Below are positions 1-5,983 of a stretch of DNA of 6,744 nt, piece by piece. A program made the position numbers and the translations under genes. The notes under the pieces were generated by a model that was not told the origin of the DNA, did not search any database, and saw only the letters and a list, made by a program, of their open reading frames with translations. Positions within the stretch are counted from its first letter, which is position 1. Each line of letters starts with the position of its first letter. Origin of the DNA: Methanobacteriota archaeon (GTDB lineage Archaea; Thermoplasmatota; DTKX01; GCA-020343715); contig JAUVEQ010000165.1 of NCBI GenBank assembly GCA_030594725.1, forward strand, positions 1 to 6,744, read 5' to 3'.

Positions 1-212
1 AGCTCGCCCTCCGAGCGAGCGGGATAGTAGACCGTCGCACAAAGTGATTCGCCGTACGAGTCGATGAAGGAGGTGTTCCAGTGTCCGGCCTCGTATCGGA
101 TGGGGGAATCCATCGGAGATATTCCCCCCTGGTCCGGTTGGCCCATCTGCGCAGGGACCAGGAGCATGCCGCTCACGAGGAGAGCAAGGAATAACGCTGA
201 CGCGGTCCTCAT
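1..212 (-). CDS. Secreted protein, probable alpha/beta hydrolase, N-terminal part only
   Basis: The gene reads leftward off the window edge, so only about 70 N-terminal residues are visible. It starts at the ATG at 212 with MRTASALFLALLVSG, a short basic start and a hydrophobic core that looks like a Sec signal peptide (about residues 1-22), so the product is probably exported. After a Pro/Gly/Gln-rich linker comes the stretch DSYGESLCATVYYPARSEG. The pattern xATVYYPA is common in the first beta strands of dienelactone-hydrolase-like and PAF-acetylhydrolase-like esterases, which is the basis for the family guess. The nucleophile elbow and catalytic triad lie outside the window, so activity cannot be confirmed. 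The gene is divergent from the zinc importer operon with 142 bp between start codons. There is no Shine-Dalgarno site before the ATG, while a TATA-like box lies about 25-30 nt upstream, which suggests a leaderless transcript. The reading frame and signal peptide are well supported; the hydrolase call is tentative. Confidence 0.6.
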   Translation of the reverse strand, partial: MRTASALFLALLVSGMLLVPAQMGQPDQGGISPMDSPIRYEAGHWNTSFIDSYGESLCATVYYPARSEGE

Positions 213-235
213 GTCGACATTGACGTTCCCGGGGG

Positions 236-244
236 TATTAAATG
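236..244 (-). promoter_or_regulatory. TATA-like box of the leftward secreted-protein gene
   Basis: On the minus strand this reads CATTTAATA, an A+T patch inside G+C-rich DNA. It is centred about 28 nt before the ATG at 212, the distance expected if an archaeal transcript starts at or next to the start codon. The lack of a Shine-Dalgarno site fits this. Confidence 0.45.
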
Positions 245-301
245 TTGCCAGTTACCACCACCCGGCGACGGGACCGGGTACCGAGAGACCGAGAGAGGGC
301 T

Positions 302-334
302 GGTTATTAACAATAGGCGTAATATTTATTAACC
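302..334. promoter_or_regulatory. Paired 9-mers flanking the znuA TATA box, candidate operator
   Basis: GGTTATTAA (302-310) and TTATTAACC (326-334) form an inverted repeat matching at 8 of 9 positions, 15 bp apart. They also share a direct 8-mer TTATTAAC (304-311 and 326-333). The downstream arm overlaps the likely TATA box of znuA, so a bound protein would compete with TBP/TFB. Zinc importer genes are usually repressed by a metal-sensing regulator when zinc is ample, and this is the obvious place for one. The regulator is not encoded in the window and the assignment is inference. Confidence 0.35.
324..331 (+). promoter_or_regulatory. TATA-like box of the znuABC operon
   Basis: The sequence ATTTATTA lies about 27 nt before the ATG at 355, in the usual archaeal position for a leaderless or near-leaderless mRNA. 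It stands out as an A+T patch (about 302-332) in otherwise G+C-rich DNA. It overlaps one arm of the candidate operator. Confidence 0.45.
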
Positions 335-354
335 AACCCTCCAATGGGAGCAAG

Positions 355-1311
355 ATGAACTGGAAGCAGGCCGTCCTGGTTGTCGTAGCTACGTTGTTCA
401 TGATATCAGTGGTAGCGATAGGACTGGTCGGGGATCCCGGTCAGGCGGACGACGGGGGACGCCTGCGAGTGGTGGCCACCTTGTATCCGCTGGGCTACAT
501 GGCCCAGGAGATCGGGGGCGACCTGGTGAGCGTGGTGACGCTGGTCCCGCCGAACCAGGAGGTACACGTGTTCAATCCCTCCACCTCCGACATGCTCGCG
601 GCCGACAGGGCGGATGTGCTGCTCTACAACGGGGCGGGCCTGGACCTCTGGTTCGAGGAGGACCTGCTCGAGGAGCTCGACACCGGGGACAAGGTCGTGG
701 TGGAGACCACCAGGGACGTGGAGCTCCTGGATGCCGATGGGGGACACGGAGGGGAGGACGACGGGCACGAAGTCGGCGTCCACGACCCGCATACTTGGAT
801 AAGTCCCGACACGGCCCTCCAGCAGGCCTCTGCGGTCTACGAGGCCCTCGTTGAGGCGGACGCCGTCAACGAGGCTGCCTACACCTCCAATTGGCAGGAC
901 TTCCGAGGACACCTGGAGGCCCTGGACGCGGAGTACGAGGAGTGCCTGTCCAACTCGACCTTCGACACCATCATCGTCTCCCACGAGGCGTACGGCTATC
1001 TCGCCCACAGGTACGGTTTCGAGCAGCACGGCGTGATAGGCATCTCCGCCGACGAGCAGCCCTCGGCGGCCACCATCGCCGATCTTGTCACCCTCATGGA
1101 GGAGCTGGGCATCGACTCGGTCTTCGTGGACCCCATCTACTCCGATGACTACGCCATGACCCTCAGGGACGAGCTGGAGGACAGGACGGGGAGGGAGGTT
1201 GCCATCCTGGACCTATACTTCATGCTGGGCCCCGTCGACGACATGGACCTGCTCCAGCAGATGGAGGCGAACCTGGAGAGCCTGGCCAAGGGACTGGGCG
1301 CTGATGACTGA
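355..1311 (+). CDS. znuA: Zinc ABC transporter, metal-binding protein (ZnuA-like)
   Basis: This 318-residue protein of the cluster A-I metal-binding family captures Zn2+ outside the membrane and delivers it to the permease encoded two genes downstream. A basic start and a hydrophobic segment (about residues 6-26) give a signal or anchor; there is no lipobox Cys. The mature part opens with VVATLYPLGYMAQEIGGD (39-56). Likely ligands are H71 (in EVHVFNPS), H146 (in HDPHTW), H210 (in VSHEAYGYLA) and D286 (in ILDLYF). The third ligand is His, as in zinc-type members, where manganese-type relatives have Glu. A short His/Asp/Glu loop (131-146) precedes H146; longer His-rich loops occupy this place in many ZnuA proteins. 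DEQPSAATI (233-241) matches the conserved PS motif. I chose the ATG at 355 because it gives the signal segment directly and follows a TATA-like box. The open frame continues upstream to 64, but that part has no protein character and covers the divergent promoter. Confidence 0.92.
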   Translation: MNWKQAVLVVVATLFMISVVAIGLVGDPGQADDGGRLRVVATLYPLGYMAQEIGGDLVSVVTLVPPNQEVHVFNPSTSDMLAADRADVLLYNGAGLDLWFEEDLLEELDTGDKVVVETTRDVELLDADGGHGGEDDGHEVGVHDPHTWISPDTALQQASAVYEALVEADAVNEAAYTSNWQDFRGHLEALDAEYEECLSNSTFDTIIVSHEAYGYLAHRYGFEQHGVIGISADEQPSAATIADLVTLMEELGIDSVFVDPIYSDDYAMTLRDELEDRTGREVAILDLYFMLGPVDDMDLLQQMEANLESLAKGLGADD

Positions 1312-1338
1312 CATAGGAATGGATCGGGGGGAGGAAGA

Positions 1339-1345
1339 GGAGGTG
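1339..1345 (+). promoter_or_regulatory. Strong Shine-Dalgarno site of znuC
   Basis: GGAGGTG lies 7 nt before the ATG at 1353, within a purine-rich stretch (about 1320-1352) between znuA and znuC. It fixes the znuC start and contrasts with the probably leaderless first gene of the operon. Confidence 0.7.
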
Positions 1346-1352
1346 GAGAGGG

Positions 1353-2138
1353 ATGACAGCGGCCATCGAGATCCGTGACGTGTCCATCGTGCGAGGTAGT
1401 GAGAGGGTCATCGAGGACGCCACCTTCACCGTCGAGGTCGGGGACTACGTGGGCGTTGTCGGCCCCAACGGGGGCGGGAAGACCACCCTGGTCCACGCCA
1501 TCCTAGGTATCCTGCCCCTGGAGCGGGGGTCCATCAGCATCTTCGGCAGCCCGGTCGACACCTTCAGGGACTGGAAGCGGGTCGGCTACGTTTCACAGGA
1601 CGCCACGGACTTCGACGAGAACTTCCCCATGACCGTCCGGGAGCTGGTCGGCCTTGGCCGATTGCGCCGGGAGACCCTTGGAAGACCCCTGCGACCTCAC
1701 GACTGGGAACGTGTGGATGAAGCGCTGGCCCTGATGCGACTGGAGGACATCAGGAACAGGAGGGTAGGTCACCTGTCCGGGGGCCAGAAGCAGCGGGTGT
1801 TCGTCGCGAAGGCCCTGGTGAGACATCCGGACCTGCTCATCCTGGACGAGCCCGCCGCCGGCGTCGACCTGCAGACCCAGGAGGAGTTCTACGGCCTCCT
1901 TGCGGAGGTCAACAGGGAGAAGGGCACGACCATCCTGATGATCTCCCACGACCTGGCCACGGTGTTCTGCCAGATGTCCGATGTGGTCTGCGTCAATCGC
2001 CACGTGCACTTCGCCCCCATCACACCCGAGCTGGACGAGGGCGAGTTCCTCAAGAAGGCATACGGGGACCACTTCACCTTTGTGTTCCACGAGCACACTT
2101 GCCAGTTCGACCACGGTGGGGGTGCCGACCGTGGTTGA
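1353..2138 (+). CDS. znuC: Zinc ABC transporter, ATP-binding protein (ZnuC-like)
   Basis: This 261-residue cytoplasmic ATPase drives metal import through the adjacent permease. All ABC motifs are present in order: Walker A GPNGGGKTT (37-45), Q-loop Q82 in YVSQD, signature LSGGQKQR (141-148), Walker B LLILDEP (161-167) and H-switch H199 in MISHD. Length and order match single-domain subunits of the zinc/manganese family. The C-terminal tail FHEHTCQFDHGGG (245-257) is rich in His and Cys, as often seen in zinc-family ATPases, and could sense or bind metal; that role is inference. The gene lies 41 nt after znuA and overlaps the start of znuB by 8 nt, so the three are almost certainly one transcript with coupled translation of the last two. 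The start is fixed by the GGAGGTG site. Confidence 0.93.
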   Translation: MTAAIEIRDVSIVRGSERVIEDATFTVEVGDYVGVVGPNGGGKTTLVHAILGILPLERGSISIFGSPVDTFRDWKRVGYVSQDATDFDENFPMTVRELVGLGRLRRETLGRPLRPHDWERVDEALALMRLEDIRNRRVGHLSGGQKQRVFVAKALVRHPDLLILDEPAAGVDLQTQEEFYGLLAEVNREKGTTILMISHDLATVFCQMSDVVCVNRHVHFAPITPELDEGEFLKKAYGDHFTFVFHEHTCQFDHGGGADRG

Positions 2139-3012
2139 CCAGGGGCTGCTGGACCTGCTGGAGTACGGGTTCTTCCAGCGGGCGCTGCTGGGAGGTGCCG
2201 TCGCCGCGGTCGCATGCGCCGCCGTCGGCGTCTTCATCCTCCTTCGCAAGGAGGCCATGATAGGCCACGGCATAGCCCACGTATCCTTCGGCGGGGTGGC
2301 CATCGGCGTCTACATGGTCTCCCTCGGGATCTACTTCGGCAGCGAGACAGGCTTTCCCCTCTTCACCGCGCTCATAGTGTCCATCGCGGCCATGCTGAGC
2401 ATAGGGTACCTCAGGCGCAGGGGCATTGCCGAGTCGGACGCGTCCATCGCCCTCATCACGGCCATGGGGTTCGCCATGGGCCTGATCATCATAAGCATGG
2501 CGGACGGCTTCCAGGTGGACCTCTTCAGCTACCTGTTCGGCAACGTGCTCACGATAACGAGGACGGAGCTGGCTGTGACCATCCTGCTGGGCGGTGTCAT
2601 CCTGGCGTTCATCCTCGTGTTCTACAAGGAGCTCCTCTCCATCACCTTCGACGAGGACGCGGCCCGCCTCTCGGGGTTGCCCGTCCGGGGCCTTACCATC
2701 ATATTCGACATCCTGGTGGTCGTCACCATAGTGCTCTCGATAAAGGTCATAGGCATAATCCTGGTGAGCGCACTCCTGGCCATTCCAGGCATAACGGCGT
2801 TCCAGCTGCGCCTGTCGTTCCGGGACACCATGGTGGCCGCGGTCGCCTTCTCGGTGCTCGCAGTGGTCCTGGGCATCATCCTCTCGGCGGTGTACGAGAT
2901 CGCCACCAGCGGCCTGATAGTCATGGTCGCCATAGGTCTGCTGGGTCTTGTCACGCTGTACGTGAGGTTGGGGGACGAGCCCGCGGACAGGTCGGCACCG
3001 CAAGAGGGATAG
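2131..3012 (+). CDS. znuB: Zinc ABC transporter, membrane permease (ZnuB-like, ABC-3 family)
   Basis: This 293-residue ABC-3 family permease forms the membrane channel for metal taken up by the ZnuA-like protein. Hydrophobic segments lie at about residues 18-38, 53-70, 76-93, 104-124, 146-165, 188-220 (probably two), 234-254 and 258-279. Family features include GHGIAHVSFGGVAIG (45-59), the counterpart of the SHAVLPG region; the loop LFSYLFGN (131-138); and FDEDAARLSGLP (173-184), the cytoplasmic segment contacting the ATPase. I chose the GTG at 2131, preceded by the G-rich Shine-Dalgarno-like GGTGGGGGTG (2115-2124), which overlaps the znuC stop. GTG codons at 2116 and 2122 are possible alternatives. 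The frame is open back to 1981, but that part is the out-of-frame shadow of znuC. No T-rich terminator follows the stop. Confidence 0.9.
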   Translation: MVDQGLLDLLEYGFFQRALLGGAVAAVACAAVGVFILLRKEAMIGHGIAHVSFGGVAIGVYMVSLGIYFGSETGFPLFTALIVSIAAMLSIGYLRRRGIAESDASIALITAMGFAMGLIIISMADGFQVDLFSYLFGNVLTITRTELAVTILLGGVILAFILVFYKELLSITFDEDAARLSGLPVRGLTIIFDILVVVTIVLSIKVIGIILVSALLAIPGITAFQLRLSFRDTMVAAVAFSVLAVVLGIILSAVYEIATSGLIVMVAIGLLGLVTLYVRLGDEPADRSAPQEG

Positions 3013-3398
3013 AAGAGGCTGTACCGCACAGGTAAAAAATGGAACCTGGTCCCCTCGTCGAACCGCTCCATCGCCTTGTAGTTGGCGAGGATCTGCTCGC
3101 TGAACACCTCGTGGCACCCCTTGCAGAACGAGACCTGGTGGCCAACGAGGTCGTGCTCCTGGACGAAGGCCCGTATCATCATGTTGGAGAACCACAGGTG
3201 GTGCCCCCCGATGGCCATGTTGGCCTCGTCGACGCAGGCCGTGTGGAGCAACCGTCCGCAGCCGGCGCAGAGGATGGTCTGCTGGCCGGGGCGGTGCTGG
3301 CCGAACCGAGGGTGCTGGGACTCAGCGTCGGTGCGGATAGAGGAGACCGGGCCCTTGTCTTCGCATATGGCGCAAGAGAAGGATCGGAACAGATGCAT
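2622..3398 (-). CDS. Cys-rich zinc-ribbon-like protein, unknown function, converging on znuB
   Basis: From the ATG at 3398 the product has three CxxC pairs: C9/C12 (CAIC), C44/C47 (CAGC) and C92/C95 (CKGC), with H52, C55, H66 and H67 in between. This pattern suggests one or two zinc-ribbon or treble-clef folds. I do not recognise the family. Residues 1 to about 125 (down to about 3025) use G+C-ending codons and look truly coding. Past that point the frame has no stop until 2622 and runs 390 nt antisense to znuB, in the register where both genes share wobble positions. That part is Met/Arg/Thr-rich and is probably not real protein. The true 3' end may have been lost, or the A6/T6 run at 3034-3039 may hide a frameshift. 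An alternative GTG start at 3491 would add 31 residues. There is no Shine-Dalgarno site. Lying beside a zinc importer hints at a zinc link, which is inference only. Confidence 0.5.
   Translation of the reverse strand: MHLFRSFSCAICEDKGPVSSIRTDAESQHPRFGQHRPGQQTILCAGCGRLLHTACVDEANMAIGGHHLWFSNMMIRAFVQEHDLVGHQVSFCKGCHEVFSEQILANYKAMERFDEGTRFHFLPVRYSLFYPSCGADLSAGSSPNLTYSVTRPSRPMATMTIRPLVAISYTAERMMPRTTASTEKATAATMVSRNDRRSWNAVMPGMARSALTRIMPMTFIESTMVTTTRMSNMMVRPRTGNPERRAASSSKVMERSSL
3034..3039 (-). terminator. T6 run at the presumed 3' end of the Cys-rich gene
   Basis: On the minus strand this is CATTTTTTACC. Short T-tracts can end transcription in archaea, and this is the only one between the Cys-rich gene and znuB. 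It lies in the open frame just before protein-like sequence fades out, so it could equally be a homopolymer error site. Confidence 0.25.
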
Positions 3399-3748
3399 AC
3401 GACGGGACGGGACCCCGGTCCCGTCCGGCTCGCGCCTGACGGCGCTCGAGGACTGGGTCACATGCCAGCACTTCACGGGGGGGCGTGACACACGTCCCGC
3501 CCCCCTACCTCGCCGCCTCCGCCATCCATCGCTCCCTCCAGGCCACGGACAACGAAGTCGGGCCCATCTATAGGGTCGGGATGACTGGATGAGCTCTCAA
3601 GTCACGGCAGATGGTGTAGAACCTTCAGGTAGTGAAATGGGGGACAATATCCCAAAATGGCCCCTCCCTAACTGTCGAACTTCGGATGAAACACAAAACC
3701 CCCCGCGAAGATCGGTGATTATCACAGTTTTTTATCCAAGAGTTGTGA
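3399..3748. other. Intergenic stretch between the Cys-rich gene and the cargo genes
   Basis: There is no convincing gene here. The base composition changes near 3590: the part to the left is G+C-rich and the part to the right becomes mixed to A+T-rich, so this is a plausible left edge of the foreign island. The minus-strand patch CCCTATAGATGGG (3563-3575) is a weak TATA candidate for the Cys-rich gene. A plus-strand open frame (3589-3861) has mixed codon use and overlaps the end of the next gene; I do not believe it. The repeated GTGATTATC motif and a T-rich tract are listed separately. Confidence 0.4.
3689..3698 (-). terminator. Possible T-rich terminator after the cargo operon
   Basis: On the minus strand this reads TTTTGTGTTT, about 50 nt after the stop of the 344-residue gene and just after a run of G. 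It is a plausible archaeal T-tract terminator for the leftward cargo transcript, though it is interrupted. Confidence 0.25.
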
Positions 3749-3753
3749 TTATC
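3715..3753. repeat. Direct repeat of GTGATTATC, first copy palindromic
   Basis: GTGATTATCAC (3715-3725) is a perfect 5+1+5 dyad. GTGATTATC recurs at 3745-3753, exactly 30 bp further, overlapping the stop codon of the leftward gene. A T6 run (3728-3733) lies between them. The spacing is about three helical turns, which would suit two protein sites on one DNA face, or it may be the remnant of a mobile-element end. Confidence 0.4.
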
Positions 3754-4783
3754 TTGAGGCCAGGGGATGGTTCACGTACCTTGACCGATCCCATCGCTCT
3801 TGGTGCGATAAGCCGATTTTGGAGTACTCCGTGCGCAGCCGCTGGATTATTATGGGCCTGATTCTTTCATTGTAGAAGGCTTTCGTCTCTTCCCATTTTG
3901 ATACTTCGGGATTTTCTGACAGGTATTGCGTGATGAAGTATCCGTGGTCATCTCTTTTCACTATTGTGTCTGCCCATGGAGATATCACATTATGTCCAAT
4001 CTCATTGACCAATTGGCTATCCATGTAGAAGTACCAGGCTGGGCTTTTCAATATCTCATCTATGTAATCAATACCCCATAAGGTGTATTCTTTGGTCTTA
4101 TCAGTAATTGTTAAGGATCCAGATGGTGACCACCTCTTGGGCTTATACACCCTGCCATGGTCTACAATACATTTTGTTTTTGAGACCGCCTCCATTACCT
4201 GGATTTGAGCGCTTTCCGACAACATATAGCCGTGCGATGAGAAAGCATCACGAATCTCTTGTGGAACTTCTCCTTCGGGTGGTGGCTCGCTTCCTGAATA
4301 ATCCATTTCGAAGAGGGGAAGACCACTCGTTAGATCATAGTCATATTCTGCGCCGACCATTCCCAGATATGAGTCGAGTCCCTTGCCAATGATTGAGAAT
4401 AGTGGGATCAAGGAGAATCCAAGTTCAGGGTTGTTCATAGCTATCTCGGCTAGCATATCTCGGTATCGCTTGTGCTCCATACGAAGGGTCACCATTCGTC
4501 TACCATCGTATGCGAGTGATGGATTTCTATTTATCCAGTCTTTATTTATATCCTCATTGGAGAGATATAACTCCATCTCACCATCGATTATTACCCTTTG
4601 TACCTTTCCAGAAACATACTCTGTAGAATTGAGGCCAAGCGTGCGTTGAGCCATTTCCTCAACTGAGAGGGTCAACTCAGTCGAGGGAAGATTATTGGTA
4701 ATGTCTTTGTACATTTCATTAAGTTTATCCAATGATAGGCTCGACTTTAGGAAGAATTTGCCTACAGCGATTGCTTCTGACAT
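3749..4783 (-). CDS. Hypothetical protein, 344 residues, A+T-rich cargo gene
   Basis: I do not recognise the family. The gene starts at the ATG at 4783, supported by GGTGAT at 4788-4793, and ends with TAA at 3749. No signal peptide or clear membrane helix is visible; the most hydrophobic patch is FSLIPLFSIIG (123-133). An acidic, Pro-rich linker around SEPPPEGEVPQE (165-176) seems to separate an N-terminal half, with charged helical stretches such as RMEHKRYRDMLAEIA (101-115), from a C-terminal half rich in Trp, Tyr, Asp and Lys. The end is basic (about 306-335). The sequence has one Cys (C205) and no zinc finger, P-loop, HTH or nuclease motif that I can name. Codon use is much more A+T-rich than in the zinc operon, a sign of separate origin. 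It follows a 92-codon gene by 13 nt on the same strand, so the two were probably co-transcribed. Confidence 0.75.
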   Translation of the reverse strand: MSEAIAVGKFFLKSSLSLDKLNEMYKDITNNLPSTELTLSVEEMAQRTLGLNSTEYVSGKVQRVIIDGEMELYLSNEDINKDWINRNPSLAYDGRRMVTLRMEHKRYRDMLAEIAMNNPELGFSLIPLFSIIGKGLDSYLGMVGAEYDYDLTSGLPLFEMDYSGSEPPPEGEVPQEIRDAFSSHGYMLSESAQIQVMEAVSKTKCIVDHGRVYKPKRWSPSGSLTITDKTKEYTLWGIDYIDEILKSPAWYFYMDSQLVNEIGHNVISPWADTIVKRDDHGYFITQYLSENPEVSKWEETKAFYNERIRPIIIQRLRTEYSKIGLSHQERWDRSRYVNHPLASR

Positions 4784-4787
4784 TTAC

Positions 4788-4793
4788 ATCACC
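4788..4793 (-). promoter_or_regulatory. Shine-Dalgarno site of the 344-residue gene
   Basis: On the minus strand GGTGAT stands 4 nt before the ATG at 4783, matching the 3' half of the GGAGGTGATC consensus. It supports both this start and internal translation within a two-gene operon. Confidence 0.55.
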
Positions 4794-4796
4794 AAA

Positions 4797-5075
4797 TCAA
4801 CCTTGCCATGGCCATTCATCTATTTTAATAATTTTTATTCTATCCCCAACATAATCCTTGAATTTCTGTGGGACAGTTTTGATTTTACTCACCTGTAATA
4901 CTCGTGTGGCGCTTCCTGGGGGAGAATCGTTGTCCCAGGCCTTGATCCATTCATCTACATCATCCATCTTCGTTGGTAATCCTTCTCCACTATTCTTAAC
5001 CTGAACATCGAATTTTGTTGGTTTCCCATCTATTGATCTGGTGTAATAGTTGTACTGAGCTACTAAAAATGACAC
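4797..5075 (-). CDS. Hypothetical protein, 92 codons, probably 5'-truncated
   Basis: I do not recognise the family. The first usable start is a GTG at 5075 without a Shine-Dalgarno site, giving an acidic, hydrophilic protein ending in KIIKIDEWPWQG. The frame stays open upstream as RWTTDRK, then continues out of frame through the end of the transposase gene with no start codon. Because RWTTDRK joined to SFLVAQYNYYTR reads as natural protein, I think the true N-terminus was longer and was cut off when the insertion sequence landed about 10-25 bp upstream. Codon use is A+T-rich like that of the gene 13 nt downstream, and both belong to one leftward unit. The product may be non-functional, or the pair may now be transcribed from the insertion sequence. 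It could also be a complete small protein using the GTG. Confidence 0.6.
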   Translation of the reverse strand: MSFLVAQYNYYTRSIDGKPTKFDVQVKNSGEGLPTKMDDVDEWIKAWDNDSPPGSATRVLQVSKIKTVPQKFKDYVGDRIKIIKIDEWPWQG

Positions 5076-5098
5076 CTTTCTGTCCGTAGTCCATCTCC

Positions 5099-5968
5099 CT
5101 ATGTTGTTGCATAGTGTACCTCCGAAGGAACCTTGTAGTCCAATGAGCTGTGCTCCCTGTTAGTGTTGTACCATTCCACGAATTCGTCTATTGTCTCTTG
5201 CAGTTCATCAATGTTTCTAGGTTCTCTCCACATCAACCATTCTTCCTTCATCGTTCTATTGACCCTCTCGACAAGGCCCTGGGCCTCGGGCGTGTGACTC
5301 GGTCCGTGCATCCACTGGACCCTATTCTCCTTCAGGTACGCAATGGCGTTCCTGTTGGCGAACTCAGTGCCGTTGTCCGTGTGGATGGCAACAGGTACCT
5401 CCTGTTGCAGTGCCAGCGCGTAGAAGCCGATGGTGGACACTCCTGTCCTGTCGGGAGCGACGACTGCCCGCGGGATCCACCTGGAGTACGCATCGATGGC
5501 CACGTAGATCTCCACTCGCTTGTTGCCGATCCACCACGTTGTCGTGTCAACGACCCAAAGATGACCAGGGCCCTCCACACGGAGGGCCTTGAAGTGCTTC
5601 TTGCTCCTGCCCTTCCGTTGGGGTACCAGGAGGCCCAGGTCCTTCATGATGCGATAGTGTGTCCCCTGGCTGTAGGGGATGCCACGTCGCTTGAGGGCCA
5701 TCCAGATGCGTTTGTGGCCTGCCGTGGGGGGCATCTCCTTGAGCACCTCCCTGATCAGTGGTTCGTACTGTTCCGGCAGATAGATCCTGGGCCTTCCGCT
5801 CCCTGGCTTCCTGGGAAGTACTCCTCCCTCCAGGTACTGCTTACGCTTGCGATAGAAGGTGGACTTGGTGAGGCCCAGCGCCCTTCTCACGACCTCGAGG
5901 GATATTTCCTTCTCGTCCACCTCCTTGAACAGTCCCTCCCAGAAACCGACTGGCAGGTGCAGCTTCAC
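5099..5968 (-). CDS. IS481/IS3-like transposase, rve integrase fold, DD(35)E
   Basis: This enzyme cuts and rejoins the ends of its own insertion sequence. From the GTG at 5968 it has 289 residues. Near the N-terminus is a helix-turn-helix (ISLEVVRRALGLTKSTFYRK, about residues 22-41), then a second DNA-binding-like segment ending near VPQRKGRSKKHF, then the catalytic core. The DDE triad is D141 in WVVDTT, D198 in IHTDNGTEF and E234 in GLVERVNRTMKEE; 35 residues separate the last two, as is standard. The end EWYNTNREHSSLDYKVPSE is the usual C-terminal motif. I chose the GTG at 5968 because GAGGTGAGG stands 5 nt upstream. The frame is open to 6262, but codons before 5968 are less G+C-rich and the part beyond 6174 is the shadow of another gene. 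An ATG at 6091, giving 330 residues, is the main alternative. All catalytic residues are present, so the element may be active. Confidence 0.9.
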   Translation of the reverse strand: MKLHLPVGFWEGLFKEVDEKEISLEVVRRALGLTKSTFYRKRKQYLEGGVLPRKPGSGRPRIYLPEQYEPLIREVLKEMPPTAGHKRIWMALKRRGIPYSQGTHYRIMKDLGLLVPQRKGRSKKHFKALRVEGPGHLWVVDTTTWWIGNKRVEIYVAIDAYSRWIPRAVVAPDRTGVSTIGFYALALQQEVPVAIHTDNGTEFANRNAIAYLKENRVQWMHGPSHTPEAQGLVERVNRTMKEEWLMWREPRNIDELQETIDEFVEWYNTNREHSSLDYKVPSEVHYATT

Positions 5969-5973
5969 CTTCC

Positions 5974-5982
5974 CCTCACCTC
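5974..5982 (-). promoter_or_regulatory. Shine-Dalgarno site deciding the transposase start
   Basis: GAGGTGAGG on the minus strand, followed by 5 nt and GTG, is the only strong ribosome-binding site in the upstream open frame. It favours the start at 5968 over ATG codons further up, such as 6091. Confidence 0.55.
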
Positions 5983-5983
5983 G

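Noticed and set aside
64..354. Upstream extension of the znuA frame
   Set aside because: It crosses the divergent promoter and the neighbouring signal-peptide gene; the signal segment of ZnuA begins at 355.
406..1029. Open frame antisense to znuA, 207 codons
   Set aside because: It is the complement of a well-identified gene in G+C-rich DNA, and its Val/Gly/His/Arg-rich translation has no domain.
2074..3195. Long open frame antisense to znuB, 373 codons
   Set aside because: Its translation (D, H, R, Q, G-rich without hydrophobic order) is typical of a shadow of a membrane-protein gene.
3039..3488. Plus-strand open frame of 149 codons opposite the Cys-rich gene
   Set aside because: It is rich in V, L, G, E and A with no motif, while the minus strand has ordered CxxC pairs.
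3589..3861. Plus-strand open frame of 90 codons
   Set aside because: It has mixed codon use, no Shine-Dalgarno site, no motif, and overlaps the end of the 344-codon gene.
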